Assembly: GCA_025964575.1 (NCBI GenBank)
Contig: JAOPYO010000380.1
Coordinates: forward strand, 1 to 41,031
Reading direction: 5' to 3'
DNA length: 41,031 nucleotides
From: Actinomycetes bacterium
Lineage (GTDB): Bacteria; Actinomycetota; Actinomycetes; Streptosporangiales; Streptosporangiaceae
Shown here: in pieces, positions 8,408-15,814 of the stretch
How the letters are laid out: the number at the start of each line of letters is the position of its first letter
Position numbering within the stretch: the stretch's first letter is position 1
Notes under the pieces: generated by a model
The model's database searches: none
Seen by the model: only the letters and a program-made list of their open reading frames with translations
What the model was told of the DNA's origin: nothing
Position numbers and translations under genes: made by a program

Positions 8408-8890
8408 TCAGCCCGTCAGGACCTCGTCAAGGAGGGCCTCTGCTTTGTCCTCGTTGGTCTTCTCTGCCAGCGCGAGCTCACTGACCAGTATCTGCCTGGC
8501 CTTCGCAAGCATGCGCTTCTCACCCGCCGACAGGCCGCGCTCCTTGTCGCGACGCCACAAGTCCCTAACGACCTCAGCGACCTTGTTCACGTCCCCGGAG
8601 GCAAGCTTCTCCAGGTTCGCCTTATAGCGGCGCGACCAGTTGGTGGGTTCCTCGGTGTAAGGTGCACGCAGCACTTCAAACACCTTCTCCAAGCCTTCCT
8701 GGCCGACCACGTCACGAACGCCCACGAGCTCGGCATTCTCGGCGGGGACGCGTACTGTCAGGTCACCCTTGTCGACCTTCAAAACCAGGTAGGTCTTGTC
8801 CTCACCCTTAATGGTGCGAATCTCGATGGCGTCGATCCGAGCAGCCCCATGGTGGGGGTAGACGACGGTGTCGCCGACCGTGAAAGTCAT
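8408..8890 (-). CDS. carD: CarD-family RNA polymerase-binding regulator
   Basis: CarD binds the RNA polymerase beta subunit and promoter DNA and stabilises open complexes, notably at rRNA promoters. The 160-residue product starts with [21 protein letters not shown], the Tudor-like polymerase-interacting domain, and ends with the basic helical domain ([29 protein letters not shown]). The Trp of NWSRR is the residue known to wedge into the promoter. Length matches the family. The start is ATG 8888-8890 with GGAAGGGG upstream. It is the first gene of a probable carD-ispF operon and is divergent from a membrane protein gene. Confidence 0.96.
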   Translation of the reverse strand: MTFTVGDTVVYPHHGAARIDAIEIRTIKGEDKTYLVLKVDKGDLTVRVPAENAELVGVRDVVGQEGLEKVFEVLRAPYTEEPTNWSRRYKANLEKLASGDVNKVAEVVRDLWRRDKERGLSAGEKRMLAKARQILVSELALAEKTNEDKAEALLDEVLTG

Positions 8891-9216
8891 GTGACAAGTA
8901 CCCCTTCCGCTAGGAACAAGGGTAGCACGGGCTTCCAGGTGGGTGCACCGACCTTCGGGGCATATCCGCAGGTCAGCACCCTAATTGGGGTCTTGACAAA
9001 GCCTCAATTTAGTGCAACTGGAAGCTTTCATATCAGTCTTGACCTCCCGCGCAACGCTTCAGTAACGCGTTTCGGGACGATCTGGAGATTCCCGCAGAAG
9101 ACCTTGGTCACACCGCTCACACTCCTGCTTTCGCCGCTCATACTGGAGAGGAGGGCATCTCCCGTCAGGACGCTGACGGGTAGACGTGAACGCGGGTGTG
9201 CAGGACGAGGTGCGGC
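8891..9216. other. Divergent intergenic region between carD and a membrane protein gene
   Basis: No gene was recognised in these 326 bases. About 8980-9060 is clearly richer in A and T than the surroundings. Candidate leftward promoter hexamers for carD are noted separately. I could not settle a rightward promoter for the gene at 9217. Confidence 0.5.
8978..9007 (-). promoter_or_regulatory. Candidate carD promoter
   Basis: Read leftward, TTGAGG (9007-9002) and TAGGGT (8983-8978) are 18 bases apart, fitting a housekeeping actinobacterial -35/-10 pair (TTGnnn, TAnnnT). It implies a leader of about 80 bases. A second TACCCT hexamer nearer the gene is an alternative -10. Confidence 0.35.
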
Positions 9217-9966
9217 GTGAGGCAAGACGGCGACCCCGAGCGCGATGACTACGGGCTGCCACGCGTCGAGGTGGTCATCCCCGACGACGCGCGTGAGCTC
9301 GACCGTGACCTCATCGCCTATCGGCGGGAGGAACGCCAGCGTCGCCGTCGGCAGCGGATGCGGCAGCTGACCAGGCCCTTCACCCGCTACGGCTTGGCGA
9401 CGCCGGTGATCGCACTCGCCCTGCTGGTCGCGGTCGTCAGCGGCACTCTGATGACCGTCTTCGGCCCCAGGAGCGCGATCCCGCACCCGGTGGGCACTCC
9501 GGCGACCGACGGGGCCGCCAGCCCCCAACCAGGGACGCGCGGCGCTCCCCTCCCGCCCGGGCCGGTGACCATCTCCGGTCAGCCACAGGGCCAGATGAGC
9601 GACCTGGTGGGGCTCGTCGCCCTGGTGCCCGAGGGCTGCCGGTGCGAGCAGGCCGTCCGGGAAGTGACCGGGCAGGCCAAACAGTACGACCTCAGGCGGT
9701 TCTTGGTCGGCAGCCACCGCTGGACCAAGAACACCGCCGGGGAACTGCGCGAGCTGGCCGACACCGCCGGGAACGGCGCGAAGATCGTGCGGGACGAGTC
9801 GGCGGTCCTGACCCGGTTCTACGGGGCAGCCGGGCTCACCCTGCTGCTCGTTCACACCGACGGTGTGGTCCTGGATATCCGGATCAATGTCCAGCCCGGA
9901 GTGAAGCTCCTGCCGGAACTGGAGAAGCTGCAAAGACCGGGACACGGCCTGATTCCCACCCCCTGA
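9217..9966 (+). CDS. Single-pass membrane protein with an extracytoplasmic CxC-containing domain
   Basis: The 249-residue product has an acidic start, a very basic stretch (RREERQRRRRQRMRQ, about 36-50), one membrane helix at about 61-83, a Pro/Gly/Ala-rich linker and a C-terminal domain of about 130 residues, presumably outside the membrane. That domain has CRC at 141-143 and alternating strand/helix segments (LVGLVALVPEG, LTLLLVHTDGVVLDIRI), somewhat like a thioredoxin fold but without a firm match. The start is GTG 9217-9219, seven bases after GAGG; a GTG seven codons earlier is less well placed. It probably forms an operon with the lipoprotein gene 112 bases downstream. Function unknown. 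Confidence 0.7.
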   Translation: MRQDGDPERDDYGLPRVEVVIPDDARELDRDLIAYRREERQRRRRQRMRQLTRPFTRYGLATPVIALALLVAVVSGTLMTVFGPRSAIPHPVGTPATDGAASPQPGTRGAPLPPGPVTISGQPQGQMSDLVGLVALVPEGCRCEQAVREVTGQAKQYDLRRFLVGSHRWTKNTAGELRELADTAGNGAKIVRDESAVLTRFYGAAGLTLLLVHTDGVVLDIRINVQPGVKLLPELEKLQRPGHGLIPTP

Positions 9967-10078
9967 CGAATCAACGCGCCGAACTCGCTACGCTTCAATC
10001 TGGCATTTCCGCCACGCCAAGCCGGGAGCTCCCCCTTCGCTCGAGGTCTGAGCACCCCTTCACGAGGAGATCGACGCT

Positions 10079-10711
10079 GTGATCCGCAACAGCCGCCGGG
10101 TGACCGCACTCGCCATCGCCGGTGCTCTCACCCTCGCTCCCGCGGTGACCGGCTGTGGCGCCGGCATGAATCCGGAGACCGCCCGGCCGACCCAGCTCAC
10201 CGAGGGCGTCAACGTCTCCCGGAACAATCTGGCCATCCAGATCCGGAATCTGTTCGTGCTGGGCCCGGCAGACGGTCAGACCCTCGCCGTCGGCGCATCC
10301 GCCCCCGTCTACGCCACTCTGATCAACAGTGCGACTGACGGTCAGCCCGACAAGCTCGTCGCGGTCTCCTCGAACGTGTCCGGCCAGCCCACGCCGCTCA
10401 CAGGGATCGACCTGCCGGTCGGCCGGGCCGTGTCGCTGAACAGTCCGGCCGGCCCGCTGGCGGTCCTGTCCGGCCTCACTAAGACGCTGGTCGGCGGCGA
10501 GATCGTCGAGGTGGCGCTGCAGTTCCAGCGGGCCGGGGTCGTGAAGGTCATGGTGCCGGTGATCCCGCAGCGCGGCGACTTCCAGACGTATCCCGCCGCA
10601 CCGACCCCGGTGGTCAGCTCGCCGACCGCCAATCCGGCCGTCTCACTGACCGCCACTCCGGCGGGCAAGAAGAAGTCCAAGAAGAGCGCGAAGCCGACCC
10701 CAACGCCGTGA
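10079..10711 (+). CDS. LpqE-like lipoprotein
   Basis: This 210-residue product has a lipoprotein signal with lipobox VTGC and lipidated Cys26. The mature part is a beta-rich domain with VNVSRNNLAIQIRNLFVLGP and VYATLINSATDGQPDKLVAVSS, followed by a Pro/Thr/Lys-rich tail. The pattern resembles the PCu(A)C-like fold of LpqE. In M. tuberculosis lpqE (Rv3584) sits beside carD (Rv3583c), as here, which supports the assignment. Copper-binding Met/His residues are not conspicuous, so a metallochaperone role is not claimed. The start is GTG 10079-10081, ten bases after GAGGAG. Its TGA stop is supplied by the left end of repeat copy 2. Confidence 0.75.
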   Translation: MIRNSRRVTALAIAGALTLAPAVTGCGAGMNPETARPTQLTEGVNVSRNNLAIQIRNLFVLGPADGQTLAVGASAPVYATLINSATDGQPDKLVAVSSNVSGQPTPLTGIDLPVGRAVSLNSPAGPLAVLSGLTKTLVGGEIVEVALQFQRAGVVKVMVPVIPQRGDFQTYPAAPTPVVSSPTANPAVSLTATPAGKKKSKKSAKPTPTP

Positions 10712-10776
10712 TCTTTGCGTCGTGCCGGAGGCACGAGGCCGAGCTCTGTCTGCCGACACCGAGGCGGAGATGCACA
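10705..10776. repeat. Interspersed palindromic element, copy 2
   Basis: The left half (GCCGTGATCTTTGCGTCGTG and on) matches copy 3 almost base for base. The right half has decayed: GACACCGAGGCGGAGATG stands where copy 3 has GACACGAACTGCAAGATC. The TGA inside the left end is the stop codon of the lipoprotein gene. It separates convergent genes. Confidence 0.6.
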
Positions 10777-10786
10777 GAGCCCGTCG

Positions 10787-11416
10787 TCATCGGTCCAGTT
10801 CGAGCATCCGGTCGACGAGTTGGTGAAGGTGCGAACGGAACTGCCGGAGGAGCACGGAGTTGCTGGGCCTCACGGGCTGGCCCTCCTCATTGAGCATGCC
10901 GCCTATGACGAAGCCGCGGACGCTCCAGATGACAGTCCACCATGCACCCCTGAGGTCCACGTCGGTTCCAACGACGCTCCGAGTTGCATCGGCGAGCCGG
11001 TCGAGTATGGGCTTTAGGTAAAGAGCCTCCAGCCCGGTGACGTCGGCGGCGTCCCCCAGCCATCGGTGGATCCACAACTCAGCTACCTCGGGGTGGTCTA
11101 CGGAGAAGTCAAGAAGGTGGTCCGCCAGCAGGTGGATGCCCGCCCGGTCGGGTGTGAACTCGGCGAATGCCGAGTCGTACATCGCCCGCTTGGCCATGTA
11201 GGCGTGTTTCATCACCGCGAGGTAGATGTCGCGTTTGTCGCCTATGAGGTCGGTGATGGTGGCGACGTCGAGTCCGGTGGCGTCGGCGATCATCTGGGCC
11301 GAGGTTCCGTCGTAGCCGAGAGAGGCGAACAGCCGGGTGGCCGTCCCAATAATGCGCTTGCGCACCGTGTCTGACTCGGTGCGACCTTCGCGACTCATTC
11401 TGCGCATAACCATCAT
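10787..11416 (-). CDS. TetR-family transcriptional regulator
   Basis: A 209-residue product with the TetR DNA-binding helix-turn-helix near the N-terminus (RKRIIGTATRLFASLGYDGTSAQMIADATGLDVATITDLIGDK) and an all-helical ligand domain (AELWIHRWLGDAADVTGLEALYLKPIL). The recognition helix has DVATITDLIG rather than the common SxGTLYHHF. The start could be ATG 11414-11416 or the ATG six codons later; neither has a clear ribosome binding site, so a leaderless transcript is possible. An inverted repeat at 11414-11439 overlaps the start and may be its own operator. The target is unknown; no partner gene is divergent beyond an integrase remnant. Confidence 0.85.
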   Translation of the reverse strand: MMVMRRMSREGRTESDTVRKRIIGTATRLFASLGYDGTSAQMIADATGLDVATITDLIGDKRDIYLAVMKHAYMAKRAMYDSAFAEFTPDRAGIHLLADHLLDFSVDHPEVAELWIHRWLGDAADVTGLEALYLKPILDRLADATRSVVGTDVDLRGAWWTVIWSVRGFVIGGMLNEEGQPVRPSNSVLLRQFRSHLHQLVDRMLELDR

Positions 11417-11439
11417 GTTAGTCGCGGTGTGTAAACATG
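11414..11439. promoter_or_regulatory. Candidate TetR operator
   Basis: CATGTT and AACATG face each other at the ends of a 26-base segment overlapping the TetR start codon. The position suits autorepression. The arms are only six bases. Confidence 0.3.
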
Positions 11440-11499
11440 ACGCAACGCTGGGTAAATCTTTCCGGTCCCATGGTGATTTCTAACCAGCCTGGCGTCCCG

Positions 11500-11700
11500 T
11501 CTGCCTGGCTCACTGCGGGTGTGGACATCCGGACCGTGGCCGAATACCTCGGCCATGGAGACCCCGGGTTCACCTTGCGAACCTACGCTCACTTGATGCC
11601 GGATGCCGCTGACAGGGCTCGGGCCGCGATGGACACGTTCTTCGACCCCATGGGGAAGATCGAAAACCCGAGTGCCCTGCATGTGCCCTCAGAGGACTAG
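11500..11700 (+). pseudogene. C-terminal remnant of a tyrosine recombinase (phage integrase family)
   Basis: The frame to TAG 11698-11700 encodes WLTAGVDIRTVAEYLGHGDPG, then TLRTYAHLMPDAADRARAAMD. This is the end of an integrase catalytic domain, with the LGH histidine and the YxH nucleophile tyrosine present. The upstream HxLRH motif, the first Arg and the whole core-binding domain are missing, and the 21 or so codons before 11500 in the open frame do not resemble an integrase. The remnant cannot be active. It marks an old integration or deletion between the TetR gene and regX3. Confidence 0.75.
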
Positions 11701-11719
11701 ACCTAAGAGAACATGCAGG
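11676..11719. terminator. Inverted repeat between the integrase remnant and regX3
   Basis: CCTGCATGT (11676-11684) faces ACATGCAGG (11711-11719), nine perfect pairs with a 26-base loop. It sits 14 bases past the regX3 stop and also over the integrase stop. It could be a terminator or a relic of an attachment site. Confidence 0.4.
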
Positions 11720-11732
11720 TCACAGCGATTTG

Positions 11733-12413
11733 TCAGGGCTCGAACTTGTAGCCCAGACCGCGCACGGTGACGATGTAACGAGGCGCCGAAGGGGATGGCT
11801 CGATCTTGGCCCGGAGCCGCTTGACGTGCACGTCCAGGGTTTTGGTGTCCCCGACGTAGTCGGCGCCCCAGACCCGGTCGATGAGCTGCATCCGCGTGAG
11901 CACTCGCCCGGCGTTGCGGAGCAGTACTTCGAGCAGCTCGAACTCCTTGAGCGGGAGCTGCACGGAGTGGCCGCTCACGCTCACGATGTGCCGTTCGACG
12001 TCCATCCGGACCGGCCCGGCCTCCAGTGTCGCCGGAGCGAGTTCCTCGACGTCGCCCTGCCTGCGCAGCACGGCGCGGATCCGGGCGACCAGCTCGCGGG
12101 AGGAGAACGGCTTGGTCACGTAGTCGTCGGCACCGAGCTCCAGCCCGACGACCTTGTCCACCTCGCTGTCCTTGGCGGTCAGCATGATCACCGGAACATT
12201 GGAACGTGCCCTTAGCTCGCGGCATACCTCCGTACCGGGCAGGCCCGGCAGCATCAGGTCGAGCAGCACCAGGTCGGCGCCGTTACGCTCGAAGGTCTCT
12301 ATTGCGTCGGGGCCGGTGGCCGCGATGGCGACCTCGAAACCCTCTTTGCGCAACATGTACGACAGTGCGTCGCTGAACGACTCCTCGTCTTCTACGACGA
12401 GAACGCGGGTCAC
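11733..12413 (-). CDS. regX3: RegX3-like (OmpR/PhoB-type) response regulator
   Basis: The 226-residue product has a receiver domain with the acidic pair Glu8/Asp9, phospho-acceptor Asp52 (LVLLDLMLPG), Thr79 and Lys101, then a winged-helix DNA-binding domain (LPLKEFELLEVLLRNAGRV and on to KTLDVHVKRLRAKIE, VRGLGYKFEP). It should control phosphate-starvation genes with SenX3. The start is GTG 12411-12413, which overlaps the senX3 stop by four bases (GTGA), so the kinase and regulator are translationally coupled. senX3, regX3 and the divergent phoU are in the same neighbourhood as in mycobacteria. Confidence 0.94.
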   Translation of the reverse strand: MTRVLVVEDEESFSDALSYMLRKEGFEVAIAATGPDAIETFERNGADLVLLDLMLPGLPGTEVCRELRARSNVPVIMLTAKDSEVDKVVGLELGADDYVTKPFSSRELVARIRAVLRRQGDVEELAPATLEAGPVRMDVERHIVSVSGHSVQLPLKEFELLEVLLRNAGRVLTRMQLIDRVWGADYVGDTKTLDVHVKRLRAKIEPSPSAPRYIVTVRGLGYKFEP

Positions 12414-13624
12414 GGTGTTGCCTCCCGGGCGGTGTCCATCACAGATGCATCATCGGGGAATTCGGGGGTTTCATGGGGCGTGGTGCGGTCGGAAGAGGAC
12501 AGCAAGGGCAGCCTGAGGGTGAAGGTCGAGCCGGATCCTTCCTTGCTCCAGACGGTGACCTCGCCGCCGTGCTTGGTGGTGACGTGCTTGACGATGGCGA
12601 GCCCGAGGCCCGTGCCACCGGTCTGGCGGGATCGAGCCGGATCGACCCGGTAGAACCGTTCAAAGATCCGCTCGAGATCGGCCTCCGGAATGCCGATGCC
12701 CTGATCGGTCACGCTGATTTCGACCTCTTCGTCGTCGGTCTGCCGGGTGGCGATGACCACCCGGGTGTTCTCCGGGCTGTAGGCCACCGCGTTGTCCACG
12801 AGATTACGCAGGGCGGTGATCAGTAGCTCCTCGTCTCCACGGACCCTGAGCCCGTCCTGGCCGCCAGTGGCCAGATCGATGTGGCGCGCCGACGCCTTCA
12901 GACGGCAGCGGTCGACGGCCTCCACGGTGATCTCGCTCAGCGACACCGGCTGCAGTTCGGGTAGTGGTTCGTCGTTCTGGACCCGGGCCAGCGTGATGAG
13001 GTCGTGCACCAGGTTGGTGAGGCGGATGGATTCCAGCTGCATGCGGCCCGCGAAACGGCGTACGGCGTCAGGATCGTCCGCCGCCTCCTCGACGGTCTCG
13101 GCCAGCAGGGACAGAGCGCCGACGGGGGTCTTGAGCTCATGGCTGACGTTGGCCACGAAGTCGCGGCGGATCGCCTCGACGCGGCGCAGTTCGGTGAGAT
13201 CCTCGGCGAGCACGAGGACCAGCCCGTGGCTGCCCAGCGGCGCGACCCGGACGGCGAACCAGCGGCCGTCGCGGCGGTTGCGGGACGAGCCCACCTGGAG
13301 CTCGAGCTCGCGGATCTCACCATCCCGGCGGACCAGGCGAGCCATGGCGAGCAGTTCGTCGACGACCAGGCGGTCTCCGCTGACCATGCCGAAGGCACGG
13401 GCGGCGGAGCTGGCGCGCAGCACACGGTCCTCACCGTCCACGACCACGGCCGATGAGGGCAGCACACTGAGCACGGACGCGACTCCTGGGGGCAGGCCGG
13501 AGGACGGTGCCGGTGGTTGGACCGCCCGCTGGGCCTTTTCGCTCACCCGCACCGCCAATCCAGTCGCCAATCCCGTTGCGAGCCCCACGAGCCCAGCTAG
13601 ACCTGCGACTACTTCAACCTCCAC
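12410..13624 (-). CDS. senX3: SenX3-like sensor histidine kinase
   Basis: The 404-residue product has one Ala/Gly/Val-rich membrane segment at about 5-25, a PAS-like domain (about 50-145, VVVDGEDRVLRASSAARAFG), a HisKA domain with the phospho-accepting His162 in ANVSHELKTP, and a catalytic ATPase domain with the N box (LRNLVDNAVAYSP), DQGIGIP and GTGLGLAIVKH. It should phosphorylate RegX3 when phosphate is low. Mycobacterial SenX3 has two membrane helices; only one is evident here. The start is GTG 13622-13624. It is divergent from phoU, whose product normally holds SenX3 in check when phosphate is plentiful. Confidence 0.93.
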   Translation of the reverse strand: MEVEVVAGLAGLVGLATGLATGLAVRVSEKAQRAVQPPAPSSGLPPGVASVLSVLPSSAVVVDGEDRVLRASSAARAFGMVSGDRLVVDELLAMARLVRRDGEIRELELQVGSSRNRRDGRWFAVRVAPLGSHGLVLVLAEDLTELRRVEAIRRDFVANVSHELKTPVGALSLLAETVEEAADDPDAVRRFAGRMQLESIRLTNLVHDLITLARVQNDEPLPELQPVSLSEITVEAVDRCRLKASARHIDLATGGQDGLRVRGDEELLITALRNLVDNAVAYSPENTRVVIATRQTDDEEVEISVTDQGIGIPEADLERIFERFYRVDPARSRQTGGTGLGLAIVKHVTTKHGGEVTVWSKEGSGSTFTLRLPLLSSSDRTTPHETPEFPDDASVMDTAREATP

Positions 13625-13809
13625 ACTTGGGATCGTAGGTGTGATTCAGTGCGTTCCTGCACCATGAGAGGATGTAACGAAGTCACGTTCGTCCAAAGTT
13701 CACCTCTTTATACGAGTTCGTTCATGGCGGTAATGCAAGGTGTGCCGTGGATCTTTCCGGGTGGGGTGGGCTGTGCCACGTCCCCTCGTTCACCATAGAA
13801 GGACATGAA

Positions 13810-14472
13810 TTGCGCGACGCATACCACGAGGAACTCGACTCTCTCTCCTACAAGCTCGTCGAAATGACGCGGCTGGTGCGGTCCGCGATGGCCAGGGCCA
13901 CTACGGCACTGCTCGACGCTGATCTGCGGCTCGCCGAGGAGGTCATCAGCTCCGACGAGCACGTCAACAAGATTCACCTGGAGATCGAGGAGACGGTTTT
14001 CGACCTCATGGCGCGCCAGCAGCCCGTGGCGAGCGACCTGCGCCAGGTGATCACGACCCTCCGGACCAGCGGTGACCTGGAGCGCATGGGCGATCTGGCC
14101 GTGCACATTGCCAAGACCGCCCGGCGCAGGCATCCCGAATCGGCGGTGCCGCCGGAGCTACAGGCCACCATCTTGGAGATGGGCCAGATCGCCGAGCGGA
14201 TGATCGCCAAGGCCGGCAGCGTCATCGCCTCGCAGGACGTCGAGATGGGTCTGGAGCTCGACACCGACGACGACGCGATGGACCGGCTGCACAGCAAACT
14301 GTTCAGGACCCTGCTGGCGCCGAGCTGGAAGCACGGCGTCGAACCGGCCGTCGACATCACTCTGGCGGGCCGCTATTTCGAGCGGTTCGCGGACCACGCG
14401 GTGCACGTGGCCGAGAACGTGGTTTATCTGGTCACCGGTCAGCGTCCCGAAGAGATCATCGAAAACAAGTAG
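13810..14472 (+). CDS. phoU: PhoU-like phosphate signalling regulator
   Basis: A 220-residue all-helical protein with two PhoU repeats. Each repeat has the family's acidic metal-binding pattern, for example LRTSGDLERMGDLAVHIAK and YFERFADHAVHVAENVVYL. PhoU links the Pst phosphate transporter to the sensor kinase and represses the phosphate-starvation response. The start is TTG 13810-13812, which gives the family's usual MRDAYHEELD opening and has AGAAGGA eight bases upstream; the ATG 63 bases upstream would add a sequence not seen in the family. A strong terminator follows. Confidence 0.94.
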   Translation: MRDAYHEELDSLSYKLVEMTRLVRSAMARATTALLDADLRLAEEVISSDEHVNKIHLEIEETVFDLMARQQPVASDLRQVITTLRTSGDLERMGDLAVHIAKTARRRHPESAVPPELQATILEMGQIAERMIAKAGSVIASQDVEMGLELDTDDDAMDRLHSKLFRTLLAPSWKHGVEPAVDITLAGRYFERFADHAVHVAENVVYLVTGQRPEEIIENK

Positions 14473-14498
14473 GACCTTTCAGCACCGCCCGCACCGAA

Positions 14499-14530
14499 AG
14501 AGGCGCCGCTCCCATTGGGGCGGCGCCTCT
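14499..14530 (+). terminator. Terminator after phoU
   Basis: AGAGGCGCCG faces CGGCGCCTCT, with an inner CCC/GGG pairing, followed by CGTTTGATTGG. It is placed between phoU and the convergent fah gene and may serve both. Confidence 0.85.
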
Positions 14531-14545
14531 CGTTTGATTGGACGA

Positions 14546-15757
14546 TCATGAAGGGCGGGTGGCGGGGTGGATGGTGCCGGTGACCTCGCCGAGGGTGATC
14601 CGGGACCCGTCGGTGCCGGGCGCGGTGGCGCGAACGGTCACGGTGTCGCCGTCTTCGAGAAACGTGCGCTTGGTGCCGTCCGGCAGTTCCAGGGGCTCTT
14701 CGCCGTTCCAGGTGAGCTCGAGCAGACAGCCGCGCTGATCACGGTCCGGGCCTGAGACGGTGCCCGAGGCGAACAGGTCTCCGGTGCGGAGCGAAGCGCC
14801 GTTGACCGTGGCATGGGCGAGTTGCTGCGGTGGCGTCCAATACATCGTCTTGAACGGCGGTCTGGAGACCACCTGCCCGTTCACGGCGACCTCCAAGGCC
14901 AGGTCCAGCCCCCAGGGCTCGGCGCAGCGCAGATAGTCCAGCGGCTCCGGATCTTGCACGGGCGGGGGCACTCTGGCGGCCTCCAGGGCGGCGATCGGGA
15001 CCACCCACGGTGAGATCGAGGTCGCGAAGGATTTCGACAGGAACGGCCCCAGCGGCTGTGACTCCCACGCCTGCAGGTCGCGGGCGCTCCAGTCGTTGAC
15101 TAGGACGAACCCGAAGACATGGTCGCGGAAAGCCGTCGGCGGGATCGGACCGGTCGCGGGTGCTCCGGCCACGAACCCCACTTCGGCCTCCAGATCGAGC
15201 CGCGTCGACGGACCGTACGACGGGGTCCGCTCGCCCGGGAGCAGCCGTTGCCCGCTCGGCCGCACCACCGGCGTCCCCGACGCCACCACTGTGCCCGCCC
15301 GACCGTGATAGCCGACCGGGAGTTGTCGCCAGTTCGGCAGCAGCGGCTCTGCAGTCGGGCGAAAGATCCGCCCCACGTTGGTCGCGTGGTCGAGTGAGGA
15401 GTAGAAGTCGACGTAGTCGGCGACCTCGATCGGCCGATGCAGTTCGACGTCGGCCAGCGGCACCAGATGAGGTTCGACATGGACCGCGTACACCTCGTCG
15501 GTCAGCAACTCGGTGATCCGGGCCCGGTTGGCCCGCCAGGCGGACGGCCCGGCGGCCATGAAGCCGTTCAGTGACCCGACCGCGAACCAGCGTCCGCGCT
15601 CCTCGATCAGGCAGGCGGCGGCGAGTCCGGTCAGATCCAGCACATAGGTGCCCACGGCCACCCCGACCCGTGGCGCGTTCCCGGGTAGGGAGAACACGCC
15701 GTACGGCAGGTTGGTCAGGCCCAAGCCACTGTCTTCCGGGATCGCAACCCAACTCAT
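14546..15757 (-). CDS. fahA: Fumarylacetoacetase
   Basis: The enzyme splits fumarylacetoacetate into fumarate and acetoacetate, the last step of tyrosine/homogentisate breakdown. The 403-residue product has the usual length. It has the N-terminal SH3-like domain (FSLPGNAPRVGVAVGTYVLDL), YVDFYSSLDHATNVGRIFRP with the catalytic His and metal ligands, EAEVGFVAG, LVNDWSARDLQAWE, KSFATSISPWVV, and TGDLFASGTVSG. The start is ATG 15755-15757. A DUF2637 gene lies 57 bases upstream on the same strand, so the two may share a transcript. hmgA for the earlier step is nearby but divergent; maleylacetoacetate isomerase is not in the window. Confidence 0.95.
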   Translation of the reverse strand: MSWVAIPEDSGLGLTNLPYGVFSLPGNAPRVGVAVGTYVLDLTGLAAACLIEERGRWFAVGSLNGFMAAGPSAWRANRARITELLTDEVYAVHVEPHLVPLADVELHRPIEVADYVDFYSSLDHATNVGRIFRPTAEPLLPNWRQLPVGYHGRAGTVVASGTPVVRPSGQRLLPGERTPSYGPSTRLDLEAEVGFVAGAPATGPIPPTAFRDHVFGFVLVNDWSARDLQAWESQPLGPFLSKSFATSISPWVVPIAALEAARVPPPVQDPEPLDYLRCAEPWGLDLALEVAVNGQVVSRPPFKTMYWTPPQQLAHATVNGASLRTGDLFASGTVSGPDRDQRGCLLELTWNGEEPLELPDGTKRTFLEDGDTVTVRATAPGTDGSRITLGEVTGTIHPATRPS

Positions 15758-15814
15758 GCGGCTTACCTTCCCCTTCAGGCCCCGATCAGCCCCTCGATCG
15801 ATCTGGCGACGCGC

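Noticed and set aside
11437..11499. N-terminal part of the open frame leading into the integrase remnant
   Set aside because: The first 21 codons do not resemble a recombinase and no ribosome binding site precedes them, so the frame is open by chance there.
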